Under the pieces are notes generated by a model, which was not told the origin of the DNA, did not search any database, and saw only the letters and a list, made by a program, of their open reading frames with translations. Positions 37,824 to 46,439 of a stretch of DNA of 64,000 nucleotides are shown piece by piece; positions within the stretch are counted from its first letter, which is position 1; each line of letters starts with the position of its first letter. Made by a program: the position numbers and the translations under genes. The DNA lies in assembly GCA_965216365.1 (NCBI GenBank), contig CBDCFT010000059.1, forward strand, positions 50,607 through 114,606, read 5' to 3'. The DNA is from CBDCFT01 sp965216365. Its GTDB lineage: Bacteria > Pseudomonadota > Gammaproteobacteria > Arenicellales > CBDCFT01.

Positions 37824-38357
37824 ATGCGTTGCCCATTCTGTTCGTCCGATGATACTCGTGTAATCGATTCGCGCCTGGCGGATGGCGGTGAGACCGTGCG
37901 CAGACGGCGTGAATGTCAAAAATGCAGCGAACGATTTACCACTTTTGAACGTTCCGAGTTAAGGCTTCCGCAAATTATTAAAAGCGACGGTCGTCGCGAG
38001 CCGTTCACAGAAAACAAATTGCGTCGCGGTATTCGCCGTTCACTTGAAAAACGACCTGTCGATACCGAAGCGGTCGAAGCTGCGGTCAATCGTATCCTGC
38101 ATCAGATCATGGTACGGGGTGAACGCGAATTGCCCAGTCAGGTCATTGGCGAGATGGTGATGCGGGAACTCAGGCGTTTGGATGACGTCGCCTTTGTTCG
38201 TTTTGCGTCGGTGTATCACAGTTTCGAGGATCTGAACGCATTCAGCGAACAGGTCGAAAAGTTACAAAGCGAGTTGTCGGCAACGGAATTGGAACGCCAG
38301 CTTTCGTTATTACCCCAGGGCGCGGCGGATTCCGCGAATGACGAATCCTCCGAGTAA
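37824..38357 (+). CDS. nrdR: Transcriptional repressor NrdR
   Basis: Zinc-ribbon/ATP-cone repressor of ribonucleotide reductase genes. 177 residues. Zinc ribbon MRCPFCSSDDTRVIDSRLAD ... CQKCSERFTTFE at 1-50, then an ATP-cone (KSDGRREPFTENKLRRGIRR; FVRFASVYHSFED). Its 3' end overlaps ribD by 20 nt, the usual nrdR-ribD linkage in gammaproteobacteria. Confidence 0.97.
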   Translation: MRCPFCSSDDTRVIDSRLADGGETVRRRRECQKCSERFTTFERSELRLPQIIKSDGRREPFTENKLRRGIRRSLEKRPVDTEAVEAAVNRILHQIMVRGERELPSQVIGEMVMRELRRLDDVAFVRFASVYHSFEDLNAFSEQVEKLQSELSATELERQLSLLPQGAADSANDESSE

Positions 38358-39459
38358 TTTTTCGGCGCAATTCAGCGCCGACGATCACCGCTTTATGGTC
38401 CGCGCACTGCAACTCGCGCAGCGCGGTTTATTCACAACCATGCCCAACCCCCGTGTCGGTTGTGTCATCGTGAATAACGGCGAAATAGCCGGTGAAGGCT
38501 GGCACGAACGAACCGGCGAAGCCCATGCCGAAGTCAACGCACTGAGCGCAGCAGGCGACAAGTCAAAAGATGCGGTGGCGTATGTCACGCTGGAACCGTG
38601 TTGTCATAGCGGGCGCACGCCACCGTGTACCGATGCAGTTATCGCCGCAGGTATTAAACGTGTTGTCAGCGCCATGAGCGATCCGAACCCAAAAGTCGCG
38701 GGACAGGGTTTATCTCAACTGAAGAACAGCGGTATCGATGTGAGCAACGGTTGTTGCGAAGCCGAGGCGAAAAGTTTAAACCCCGGTTTTATTAAACGCA
38801 TGCAAACAGGCCTTCCCTGGGTGCGGGTCAAAAGCGCGGCGAGTCTTGACGGCAAAACGGCGATGGCATCGGGGGAGAGCAAATGGATAACCGGCGCGGC
38901 AGCACGTGCCGACGTGGCGCAGTGGCGCGCGCGCAGTTGCGCTGTTGTGACCGGTATCAATACCGCAGTCGCGGACGATCCGAGACTCACCGCGCGTATC
39001 GACGGATTGAAACGTCAACCGCTGCGTGTCATTCTGGATTCGCAACTTCGTCTGTCTGCAAGCGCAAGGTTGTTGAACGAACCCGGAAACGTTCTGGTCG
39101 TTACGACAATAAAAGATGTGTCGCAACATGAAAAATATAAAAAAGCGGGTGCGGAAGTTCTGGCTACCGGTAACGATGATGGAAAAATAAATTTAGCGGA
39201 TTTATTGCTCGAACTGGGCCGCCGCAAAATAAATGAAGTATTGATTGAATCAGGGGCGCAGCTCGCGGGCGCGTTTGCCGAGCAGGGTCTGGTTGATGAG
39301 TTCGTTATTTATCTCGCACCGTGCCTGCTCGGCGATGACGGTCGCGGCATATTGAGCATGCCGCGGGTGAAACATCTAAATGAAACAATAAAACTGGATA
39401 TCAGCAGTATGCGCCAACTGGGCGATGACCTGCGAATTATTGCGCGGCCAGCTAAGTAA
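38338..39459 (+). CDS. ribD: Bifunctional riboflavin deaminase/reductase RibD
   Basis: Two consecutive steps of riboflavin synthesis: deamination then side-chain reduction of the pyrimidine intermediate. 373 residues. The N-terminal deaminase has its zinc site in GEAHAEVNAL and PCCHSGRTPPCTDAV. The C-terminal reductase (from about residue 150) shows VRVKSAASLDGKTAMASGES and ESGAQLAGAFAEQGLVDEF. First of the rib genes. Confidence 0.96.
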   Translation: MTNPPSNFSAQFSADDHRFMVRALQLAQRGLFTTMPNPRVGCVIVNNGEIAGEGWHERTGEAHAEVNALSAAGDKSKDAVAYVTLEPCCHSGRTPPCTDAVIAAGIKRVVSAMSDPNPKVAGQGLSQLKNSGIDVSNGCCEAEAKSLNPGFIKRMQTGLPWVRVKSAASLDGKTAMASGESKWITGAAARADVAQWRARSCAVVTGINTAVADDPRLTARIDGLKRQPLRVILDSQLRLSASARLLNEPGNVLVVTTIKDVSQHEKYKKAGAEVLATGNDDGKINLADLLLELGRRKINEVLIESGAQLAGAFAEQGLVDEFVIYLAPCLLGDDGRGILSMPRVKHLNETIKLDISSMRQLGDDLRIIARPAK

Positions 39460-39471
39460 AGCGGGCAGTAA

Positions 39472-40083
39472 ATGTTCACCGGAATCATTCAATCCCAGGG
39501 CACGATAAGCGAAGTAACCCATCACGGTAACGACTTATCGCTTGAGGTTGATCTTGTTAGTTTGACATCGCAGGTCATTGCAATAGGCGACAGCATTGCC
39601 GTTAACGGTGTTTGTTTGACCGTCGTGGAATTAACGAATGGCGCGGCGCGTTTCGATGTTTCGGTGGAAACACTGGCGCGAAGCCTGTTCGGTTCGATGC
39701 AACCCGGCCAGAAAGTTAATCTTGAGCTGGCGATGCTGCCGGATACCCGGTTCGGCGGTCATATTGTTTCCGGCCATATTGATGGTTTAGGTGTTTTGAC
39801 GGCGACGAAAAAGGACGAACGTTCAACACGCATGACTTTCTCAGTTGACCGCGAACTCGGCAAATATATTGCTGAGAAAGGATCGATTTGCATAGACGGC
39901 ATCAGCCTGACTGTCAACGATGTTGACGACGATGGCGATCAGACGTACTTCGGTGTCAACATCGTGCCGCATACGATGCAGGTTACAACATTGGGAGGAT
40001 TAAATATCCGGCAACCAGTTCATATCGAAGTCGATATGATTGCGCGCTATTTGGAAAGATTGCTCAACAATAGCAAGACGTAG
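39472..40083 (+). CDS. ribE: Riboflavin synthase, alpha chain
   Basis: Dismutates two lumazines to give riboflavin. 203 residues in two homologous lumazine-binding repeats, starting MFTGIIQSQGTISEV and GHIVSGHIDGLGVL. Key segments are DSIAVNGVCLTV in repeat 1 and GSICIDGISLTVN in repeat 2. 12 nt after ribD. Confidence 0.96.
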   Translation: MFTGIIQSQGTISEVTHHGNDLSLEVDLVSLTSQVIAIGDSIAVNGVCLTVVELTNGAARFDVSVETLARSLFGSMQPGQKVNLELAMLPDTRFGGHIVSGHIDGLGVLTATKKDERSTRMTFSVDRELGKYIAEKGSICIDGISLTVNDVDDDGDQTYFGVNIVPHTMQVTTLGGLNIRQPVHIEVDMIARYLERLLNNSKT

Positions 40084-40155
40084 ACCAAAGGGTCATATAG
40101 AATAACCCGACAGCAATATTGCATCGCCGGAATTAACGACGACGGATAACATCTA

Positions 40156-41310
40156 ATGGCAATATCAAATGTAACACAGCTCAATCCCGCGTCGCGCATG
40201 AGCAGTATCGACGACATACTGGGCGATTATCACGCCGGGCGATTCGTGATTCTGGTTGACGATGAGAACCGCGAAAACGAAGGTGATCTGGTTATCGCAG
40301 CGGAACGGGTGGCAGCCGAGCATATCAATTTCATGGCTACTCATGCGCGTGGCTTGATTTGCCTGACCGTGACGGAAGAGCGTTGTCAGCAGCTCGGGTT
40401 GCCGCTGATGGTGCAGAACAATAACGCACGCTACTCGACTAACTTTACCGTATCCATCGAGGCATCGCAGGGTGTCACGACCGGCATATCGGCGGCGGAT
40501 CGCGCGGTGACAGTGCAGGCCGCGGTTAAGGCCGACGCTGCGCCCAAAGATATTATTACACCGGGTCATATATTTCCGGTCATGGCGCAGCCCGGCGGTG
40601 TGTTGACCCGTGCGGGTCATACCGAAGCCGGTGTCGATCTGGCGCGTTTGTGTGGATTTGAACCGGCCAGTGTTATTTGTGAAATCCTGAACAATGACGG
40701 TAGCATGGCACGGGTGGAAGACCTGCTTGAGTTCGGCAGGCAGCATGAGATCAAGATCGGCACGATTGCCGATCTCATCAAACACCGTCTGCAAAACGAA
40801 TCGACTGTACAACGCAGTGCGGAAAGTACGATTAAAACCCGTTTCGGCGAGTTCGATACGGTGATTTACGAAGACGTGGTCAGCGGAAACTCGCATCTTG
40901 CGTTGGTGAAGGGAAAGGTTAAGCGTGAACAACAAACGCTGGTTCGGGTTCATCTGCATTATGGACTTTATGATGTCCTCGCGGATGCCCGCGGTGACCA
41001 TACCTGGCCGGTCAACGATGCGTTGGAAGCCGTGTCGCAGGGAGAATCCGGTGTTGTTGTGCTGCTGGATTACAATGAAGGCGAAGAAACCTTGTTGAGT
41101 CATATCCACGCATCTCATCGTCAGGACAAAGACGAAACATCGGCGCACGAGCCGACCGGTGACTTGCGTGTCTTGGGTGCGGGCAGTCAGATTCTGGCCG
41201 ATCTCGGTGTTGGTAAAATGCGTGTTTTGGGTACCCCCCGCAAAGCGCATGCTTTATCCGGTTTTGGACTCGAAATCGTTGATTACGTTTCCGACAAAAA
41301 AGACTTATAA
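40156..41310 (+). CDS. ribBA: 3,4-dihydroxy-2-butanone-4-phosphate synthase with degenerate GTP cyclohydrolase II domain
   Basis: Makes the four-carbon riboflavin precursor. 384 residues. The RibB domain (to about 215) is intact: VDDENRENEGDLVIAAERV, THARGLICLTV, RAGHTEAGVDLARLCGFEP. The C-terminal half matches the GTP cyclohydrolase II fold, but the zinc ligands (C-x10-CxC) are absent: VRVHLHYGLYDVLADARGD has no Cys. So only the RibB activity is expected, and a separate ribA should exist elsewhere. No FMN riboswitch consensus is visible in the 72-nt gap upstream. Confidence 0.94.
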   Translation: MAISNVTQLNPASRMSSIDDILGDYHAGRFVILVDDENRENEGDLVIAAERVAAEHINFMATHARGLICLTVTEERCQQLGLPLMVQNNNARYSTNFTVSIEASQGVTTGISAADRAVTVQAAVKADAAPKDIITPGHIFPVMAQPGGVLTRAGHTEAGVDLARLCGFEPASVICEILNNDGSMARVEDLLEFGRQHEIKIGTIADLIKHRLQNESTVQRSAESTIKTRFGEFDTVIYEDVVSGNSHLALVKGKVKREQQTLVRVHLHYGLYDVLADARGDHTWPVNDALEAVSQGESGVVVLLDYNEGEETLLSHIHASHRQDKDETSAHEPTGDLRVLGAGSQILADLGVGKMRVLGTPRKAHALSGFGLEIVDYVSDKKDL

Positions 41311-41319
41311 CCATAAACA

Positions 41320-41802
41320 ATGAAAACGATTACCGGTAATTTTCAATCCAGCGATGTAAAGGATATAAAAATAGGCATTGTGCTGGGACGGTTTAACAGT
41401 TTTATCACCGACCGTTTGCTGGAAGGCGCTGTAGAAGTTCTGCGACAACACGGTATTGATGATGAAAATATTACCTGCGTTAAAGTGCCTGGCGCTTTTG
41501 AGATTCCATTGGCGGTCAAACACATGGCGCAGTCCAATGACTACGATGGAATCCTGGCGCTGGGCTGTGTGATTCGTGGTGCGACACCGCATTTCGACTA
41601 CGTGGCCGGTGAATGCGCGCGCGGTGTGCAACAAGCCAGTCTGGAGAGTGGGGTGCCGGTCGGGTTTGGTGTGCTAACGGTCGATACCATAGAGCAGGCG
41701 ATCGAACGTGCGGGCACCAAGGCCGGCAACAAAGGTATCGATTCAGCGTTAGCTGTGTTGGAAACGCTGGATGTGATACGGCAACTCGATAAAAAGTCCT
41801 GA
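41320..41802 (+). CDS. ribH: 6,7-dimethyl-8-ribityllumazine synthase
   Basis: Penultimate step of riboflavin synthesis. 160 residues. Motifs GIVLGRFNSFITDRLLEGA, VPGAFEIPLAVKHMA, ALGCVIRGATPHFDYVAGEC (catalytic His) and PVGFGVLTVDTIEQAIERAG. Follows ribBA by 9 nt and precedes nusB, a conserved order. Confidence 0.97.
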   Translation: MKTITGNFQSSDVKDIKIGIVLGRFNSFITDRLLEGAVEVLRQHGIDDENITCVKVPGAFEIPLAVKHMAQSNDYDGILALGCVIRGATPHFDYVAGECARGVQQASLESGVPVGFGVLTVDTIEQAIERAGTKAGNKGIDSALAVLETLDVIRQLDKKS

Positions 41803-41827
41803 TGTCGGGCGTGAGCGGGACAATACA

Positions 41828-42244
41828 ATGGCAGGCAACCGTCACTTAGCGCGACGCAACGCCGTACAGGCGCTGTATCAGTGGGATTTAACCGAGCAAC
41901 CGGCTTGTGACATCGAAACGCATTTTATCGCTGACCATGATTTTGAAGGCGCGGATTTGGAGTATTTTAAACGCCTGGTACGCCAGGTGCCGCTGCATCG
42001 ACAGGAAATCGAAGACAACCTTAAACCATTTATCGATCGTGAACTCGATTCGGTCGATCCGGTGGAGCGCGCGATTTTGCGATTAGGGGCGTACGAAATC
42101 GAATACGAGAAAGACATTCCACTAAAAGTGATTATTGACGAAGCAGTGGAACTGGCGAAAACCTTCGCAGCGGAACACGGTTATCGTTTCATCAATGGCG
42201 TGTTGGATAAGCTGGGTAATCAAATGCGTCCCAGCAACAGCTAA
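41828..42244 (+). CDS. nusB: Transcription antitermination protein NusB
   Basis: Binds boxA RNA with S10 to promote rRNA antitermination. 138 residues, all-helical. RHLARRNAVQALYQWDLTEQ at the start, then VERAILRLGAYEIEYEKDIP and VIIDEAVELAKTFAAEHGYR, FINGVLDKL. Part of the rib-nusB-thiL-pgpA run. Confidence 0.97.
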   Translation: MAGNRHLARRNAVQALYQWDLTEQPACDIETHFIADHDFEGADLEYFKRLVRQVPLHRQEIEDNLKPFIDRELDSVDPVERAILRLGAYEIEYEKDIPLKVIIDEAVELAKTFAAEHGYRFINGVLDKLGNQMRPSNS

Positions 42245-42259
42245 GGAACCGGCAAACAT

Positions 42260-43237
42260 TTGAATGAATTCTCGCTGATCGACAATTACTTTAAGCGTCG
42301 CAATAATCCAGGAACAGGTTCAGTCAAGCTAAGCATCGGTGACGATGCGGCAATCATATCCTGTCCGCCGGGGCATGAATTGGTTGTCGCAACGGATACG
42401 CTGGTCGCGGATGTTCATTTTCCGGCGACGATCAATCCTGCGAGCATCGGTTATAAAGCATTGGCCGTAAACTTAAGCGATCTTGCCGCGATGGGCGCAT
42501 CACCGGCGTGGGCATTGCTTAACCTGACTCTGCCGAACGATGACGATGGTTGGTTAACAGGTTTCAGCGATGGTGTGTTTGAATTGCTTAATGAGTTTGA
42601 AATGAACCTGGCAGGTGGCGATACCTGTCGTGGGCCGTTGAATATTGGCATTACCGCGGCCGGATGGATCGCTGAAAACGAGCCGATGACACGTTCCGGC
42701 GCGCAGGCCGGCGATGCAGTGTTCGTGTCGGGCTATCTGGGTGACGCGGCAATGGGTTTGCGACTCTATCGCGACAAAGCCAGCGCCGCCAGCGAGTTGT
42801 CAGATGCGGACAAATCTTATTTGTTGACACGTTTACACCGGCCCACCCCCCGGGTCGCACTGGGTCAACGATTGGTTGGACTGGCGACATCGTGCATCGA
42901 TATATCCGATGGACTCATGGCAGATGCCGGACACATCTGCGAACAAAGCGAAGTAGGTATGGAAATGAATTTAAAAGATTTACCGCTATCGCCTGCTTTT
43001 AAAAATGCCGGCACAGGCAGTGACGAAATTGAGTTAGCGATTAGCGGTGGCGACGATTACGAGCTGTGTTTTACCTGCCCTAAAGAGCGGGAAACTTCTG
43101 TCGAAGACATTGCACGAGAACTTGATCTGCCGATAACAAAAGTGGGCGATGTTACGAGCGAAGCTGGCGCGCGGTTTATTGACGAAAATGGAATGGCGTG
43201 GGAAAGCAGTAAAACAGGATACAACCATTTTGATTGA
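42260..43237 (+). CDS. thiL: Thiamine-monophosphate kinase ThiL
   Basis: ATP-dependent formation of thiamine diphosphate. 325 residues. Begins NEFSLIDNYFKRRN from a TTG at 42260 (ribosome site AAGGA). Signature LSIGDDAAIISCPPGHELVV, ATDTLVADVHFP, NLSDLAAMGASPAWALLNLT and GGDTCRGPLNIGITAAGW. Its stop overlaps the pgpA start. Confidence 0.95.
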   Translation: MNEFSLIDNYFKRRNNPGTGSVKLSIGDDAAIISCPPGHELVVATDTLVADVHFPATINPASIGYKALAVNLSDLAAMGASPAWALLNLTLPNDDDGWLTGFSDGVFELLNEFEMNLAGGDTCRGPLNIGITAAGWIAENEPMTRSGAQAGDAVFVSGYLGDAAMGLRLYRDKASAASELSDADKSYLLTRLHRPTPRVALGQRLVGLATSCIDISDGLMADAGHICEQSEVGMEMNLKDLPLSPAFKNAGTGSDEIELAISGGDDYELCFTCPKERETSVEDIARELDLPITKVGDVTSEAGARFIDENGMAWESSKTGYNHFD

Positions 43238-43733
43238 AACAGGTCAGCCATCAGCGGAAGATTTGCGCAAGGCGTTTCTAACGCCAACGGGTTTTCTCGC
43301 CATGGGTTTTGGTACGGGCCTGGCCGGGACACTGCCGGGCACATTGGGAACGGCAATCAGTATCCCGATTTGTTTGTTAATGAAGCAGATGCCGCACTGG
43401 TGGTATATCACGGCGGTCATCGCAAGTTTTGTTATTGGGATTTGGTTGTGCGGTCGCACAACCGACGCGTTGGGCATACACGATCATAAATCCATCGTGT
43501 GGGATGAGTTTGTCGGCTTTTTTATTACCATGATATTTCTTGATGTCACCATCCTGTCCGTGGTGGTCGCGTTTTTCTTGTTTCGTGTTTTCGATATTCT
43601 TAAACCCTGGCCGATAAGTTGGCTGGACGAGAACGTGCACGATGGTACGGGTATTATGATCGACGATTTAGTGGCGGGGTTGTTCGCCGGCGTTACGGCC
43701 AAGTTTATTTTTATTGCTTATTCAATTCTTTAG
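43230..43733 (+). CDS. pgpA: Phosphatidylglycerophosphatase A
   Basis: Removes the phosphate from phosphatidylglycerol phosphate in the inner membrane. 167 residues from TTG 43230, which overlaps the thiL stop by 8 nt (TTGATTGA) and has AGGA upstream. The open frame extends to 43149, but that part lies inside thiL. Motifs FGTGLAGTLPGTLGT, DHKSIVWDEFVGFF (metal ligands) and a membrane-rich C-terminus ending DGTGIMIDDLVAGL. Confidence 0.9.
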   Translation: MIETGQPSAEDLRKAFLTPTGFLAMGFGTGLAGTLPGTLGTAISIPICLLMKQMPHWWYITAVIASFVIGIWLCGRTTDALGIHDHKSIVWDEFVGFFITMIFLDVTILSVVVAFFLFRVFDILKPWPISWLDENVHDGTGIMIDDLVAGLFAGVTAKFIFIAYSIL

Positions 43734-43779
43734 AGTAAGATCGAATGAGGATAGTAAAAAACGAGGATAGAAAAAGAAG

Positions 43780-44439
43780 TTACTTGGCTGACAGATACTT
43801 TTCGTGCAACTGCAAAACCTTGCGCACGTAGTTTTGGGTTTCATCATAGGGCGGTATGCCTTTGAATCGAATCACGGCATTCTCCCCGGCATTGTATGCG
43901 GCGACGGCAAGCTGGGTATCATTACGGAACATTTGCAGTAAATCGCGCAGGTAACGCACACCGCCATCAACGTTTTGATCAGGATCGGTAAGATTGTTCA
44001 CGCCATAGCGTTGTGCCGTACCGGGCATCAGTTGCATCAAACCGGTAGCGCCTTTGTGTGATACCGCCATCGGATTGAATGACGATTCGGCATGCACCAC
44101 GGCTTTGACCAGCGCGGTGTCCACACCATAACTGCTGGCGGTTTTTTCAATCATGGGGTCGTAGCGCGACTTTCTTGCGCGCAATGATTGACCGGAAGAG
44201 GACCCGAAACTGGATTGGTAGCGTTTGAGCAGTTTGTATCCGCCGCCGTTTTTCGGCTTATCGGTGATGAGCTTGGAGCCGTCCGGCGCGTCATAGACAT
44301 ATACCGTTTCCGCGAAAACCTGCGGAGACAACAATAATCCAACAGCTAACAACAGGATGGGTCCCGCCCCGAAACACCCCGCGGGTGCCGGCCCGATCAG
44401 ACGGTTAACAATATTTTTAAAAAAATTGTGTGTAGACAC
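43780..44439 (-). CDS. Lytic transglycosylase (SLT domain)
   Basis: Periplasmic murein-cleaving enzyme. 219 residues. A signal peptide (ILLLAVGLLLSPQVFA, cut after AFA-like site) is followed by a short DUF4124-like segment (VYDAPDGSKLITDKP) and an SLT catalytic domain: VKAVVHAESSFNPMAVSHKG (catalytic Glu), GLMQLMPGTAQRYGV and AYNAGENAV. A stand-alone gene divergent from yajQ; the intergenic region (about 170 nt) is AT-rich and must hold both promoters. Confidence 0.92.
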   Translation of the reverse strand: MSTHNFFKNIVNRLIGPAPAGCFGAGPILLLAVGLLLSPQVFAETVYVYDAPDGSKLITDKPKNGGGYKLLKRYQSSFGSSSGQSLRARKSRYDPMIEKTASSYGVDTALVKAVVHAESSFNPMAVSHKGATGLMQLMPGTAQRYGVNNLTDPDQNVDGGVRYLRDLLQMFRNDTQLAVAAYNAGENAVIRFKGIPPYDETQNYVRKVLQLHEKYLSAK

Positions 44440-44610
44440 AATAGTTTATTGATATGATTTCGCGCAGCAATACTAGCTGCACAGGATGGAGAATTCCAGT
44501 GTAATTCACACAATTTCAATGTTAACAATGTTTAACACACCATGTCCAAGTGACTGAACACAGGAACTAAATACCTTGACCATACTCAAATTTACCGGAT
44601 TGTTTGCATA

Positions 44611-45096
44611 ATGCCGTCACTTGACGTTGTTTCCGAAGTGGATTGGCCGGAAGTGAATAACGCTATCGACCAAACGAATCGTGAGGTGGGTAACCGTTTT
44701 GATTTTAAGGGCAGCGATGCGCGCGTGGAGCTTCAAGACAAATTGTTAACCATTCACGCTGATGATGAATTTAAAGTCGGACAGGTGAAAGACATATTAT
44801 ATGCAAAACTATTGAAACGGAAGATTGATCTCGGTTGTCTGGAAGAGAAAGCAGTGGAACCGGCGGCGGGTGGCAAGGCGCGGCAAGATATAGGGATCAA
44901 ACATGGTCTGGATAAGGAAAAAGCGAAACAGGTGGTGAAGCTGGTCAAAGCGACTAAATTGAAAGTTCAAGCCAGTATTCAGGGCGAGCAGGTCAGAGTG
45001 TCGGGTAAAAAGCGTGACGATTTGCAGTCAATTATTGCCAGTTTGCGTGACAAGGATTTAGGGTTGCCATTGCAGTTTGTGAATTTTCGAGATTAA
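44611..45096 (+). CDS. yajQ: YajQ-family nucleotide-binding protein
   Basis: 161 residues. Starts MPSLDVVSEVDWPEVNNAID, then NRFDFKGSDARVE and the C-terminal QASIQGEQVRVSGKKRDDLQ. YajQ proteins bind nucleotides, and some bind cyclic-di-GMP as signalling effectors. Gene followed closely by a dsbC-like gene. Confidence 0.95.
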   Translation: MPSLDVVSEVDWPEVNNAIDQTNREVGNRFDFKGSDARVELQDKLLTIHADDEFKVGQVKDILYAKLLKRKIDLGCLEEKAVEPAAGGKARQDIGIKHGLDKEKAKQVVKLVKATKLKVQASIQGEQVRVSGKKRDDLQSIIASLRDKDLGLPLQFVNFRD

Positions 45097-45135
45097 AGAG
45101 TTTTGAATACAGATGACTTCAGCACGGGAAACGCA

Positions 45136-45849
45136 ATGAAAAAATTATTTTTGTTATTTATAGTGGCCTTCTTACCTGTAGGTGTAAATTCAGCGGATGA
45201 AGCGACTGACAGAGTGTCGGCGAATCTTGAATCGATATTACCCGAGGGCACAAAGATCAGCGCCATTGCGGAATCACCCATGCCGGGCGTGTACCAGGTG
45301 TCGGTCGGTTCGCGAACTTTTTACGCTATTGCGGAGGGCAAATATCTCTTACTAGGCGACGTTTATGACACCGTGCGCCAGGTCAGTCTCGCCGATGAAT
45401 TGAAAGCGGAGAAAATGACCGAAGCCATTGCGGGCGTTTCGCCGGAACAAATGGTGGTATTCGGTCCGGAATCCGCGCAACGTCATATCACGGTTTTTAC
45501 CGATGTCGATTGCGGTTATTGCCGCAAGTTGCACAACGAAGTTCCTGCCTTGAACGAAGCCGGTCTGCAAGTTCGGTATATGGCATTCCCGCGTGCAGGC
45601 ATCGGCTCGGAAAGCTATAACAAGATTGTATCCGTCTGGTGTGCGGACGACCAGCAATCCAGCATGACTTTAGCAAAATCAGGACAAGTGCCGGAGGCCA
45701 AGACCTGCGAAAATCCCGTCGCCGATCAATACCGTATCGGGCAGGAAGTCGGAGTGCGCGGCACCCCCACCATCATTTTCGATGACGGCAATGTATTGCC
45801 GGGTTATTTGCCCGCCAATGAAATTTTAACCCGGGTTGGGTTGAATTAG
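45136..45849 (+). CDS. Periplasmic thiol:disulfide interchange protein, DsbC family
   Basis: Disulfide isomerase of the periplasm. 237 residues from ATG 45136 (MKKLFLLFIVAFLPVG signal peptide, GGGAA upstream); an earlier in-frame start at 45103 would place a polar stretch before the signal. N-terminal dimerisation domain (about 25-90), then a thioredoxin fold with CGYC in TDVDCGYCRKLH and the cis-Pro loop GVRGTPTII. Close to E. coli DsbC in layout, with dsbD not nearby. Confidence 0.92.
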   Translation: MKKLFLLFIVAFLPVGVNSADEATDRVSANLESILPEGTKISAIAESPMPGVYQVSVGSRTFYAIAEGKYLLLGDVYDTVRQVSLADELKAEKMTEAIAGVSPEQMVVFGPESAQRHITVFTDVDCGYCRKLHNEVPALNEAGLQVRYMAFPRAGIGSESYNKIVSVWCADDQQSSMTLAKSGQVPEAKTCENPVADQYRIGQEVGVRGTPTIIFDDGNVLPGYLPANEILTRVGLN

Positions 45850-45988
45850 GATTTGGCGTTCGGCTATCGGCGCTCAGCTCTCTGCAAACGGGATCAACTT
45901 TTGGCAGATAGAAAAAACTGACTGCCGATCAACGATGGCTGAAAACTATTGAGAGATTGTTACGCTCGCACTGATGTCGTTTCCAGTA

Positions 45989-46014
45989 CGGTAGGGCGGA
46001 ACACGTTCCACCGA
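45989..46014. repeat. Short imperfect palindrome (GGCGGAAC-AC-GTTCCACC)
   Basis: GTAGGGCGGAACACGTTCCA then CCGA; the arms GGCGGAAC and GTTCCACC pair with one G:U. It sits in the gap between the convergent dsbC-like and ferredoxin genes, so it may be a dispersed repeat or a bidirectional terminator. No T-tract is present. Confidence 0.45.
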
Positions 46015-46027
46015 AGTGTGTTAAAAC

Positions 46028-46351
46028 CTACCTCTCCAGATACTGCAACTTTTCCTTCACATCTTCCCACTCGGCGGCGTCTTCTGGGGCGGGTTTTAGT
46101 TCCGTAATGACGGGCCAGATTTGCGAGAGTTCGGTGTTCAATTCGAGAAAATGACGCTGGTCGTCGGGAAGATCGTCTTCGGCATAAATCGCATTCACCG
46201 GACACTCGGGTTCGCATAGGCTGCAGTCGATGCACTCGTCAGGATCGATTACCAGAAAATTCGGTCCTTCATGAAAACAATCGACTGGACAAACTTCGAC
46301 GCAATCGGTGTATTTGCAACGAATGCAGGATTCTACGACCACATAGGTCAT
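46028..46351 (-). CDS. fdxA: Seven-iron ferredoxin FdxA
   Basis: 107 residues. [3Fe-4S] and [4Fe-4S] ligands are spread over CIRCKYTDCVEVCPVDCF and CIDCSLCEPECPVNAI. The C-terminal extension (to the KLQYLER end) is typical of the proteobacterial FdxA group next to mutS. A small electron carrier; the partner is unknown. Transcribed after mutS on the same strand. Confidence 0.95.
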   Translation of the reverse strand: MTYVVVESCIRCKYTDCVEVCPVDCFHEGPNFLVIDPDECIDCSLCEPECPVNAIYAEDDLPDDQRHFLELNTELSQIWPVITELKPAPEDAAEWEDVKEKLQYLER

Positions 46352-46439
46352 TTACGTACTCCTATTTAGTAATCTGAAAACACAAAGGGCGGTATTGTAG
46401 GGTTTCACGTTACGCGGGTAAATCCGCAATAGCGACCGA

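Noticed and set aside
40084..40155. FMN riboswitch before ribBA
   Set aside because: The gap is only 72 nt and lacks the conserved FMN-box sequence and stem pattern.
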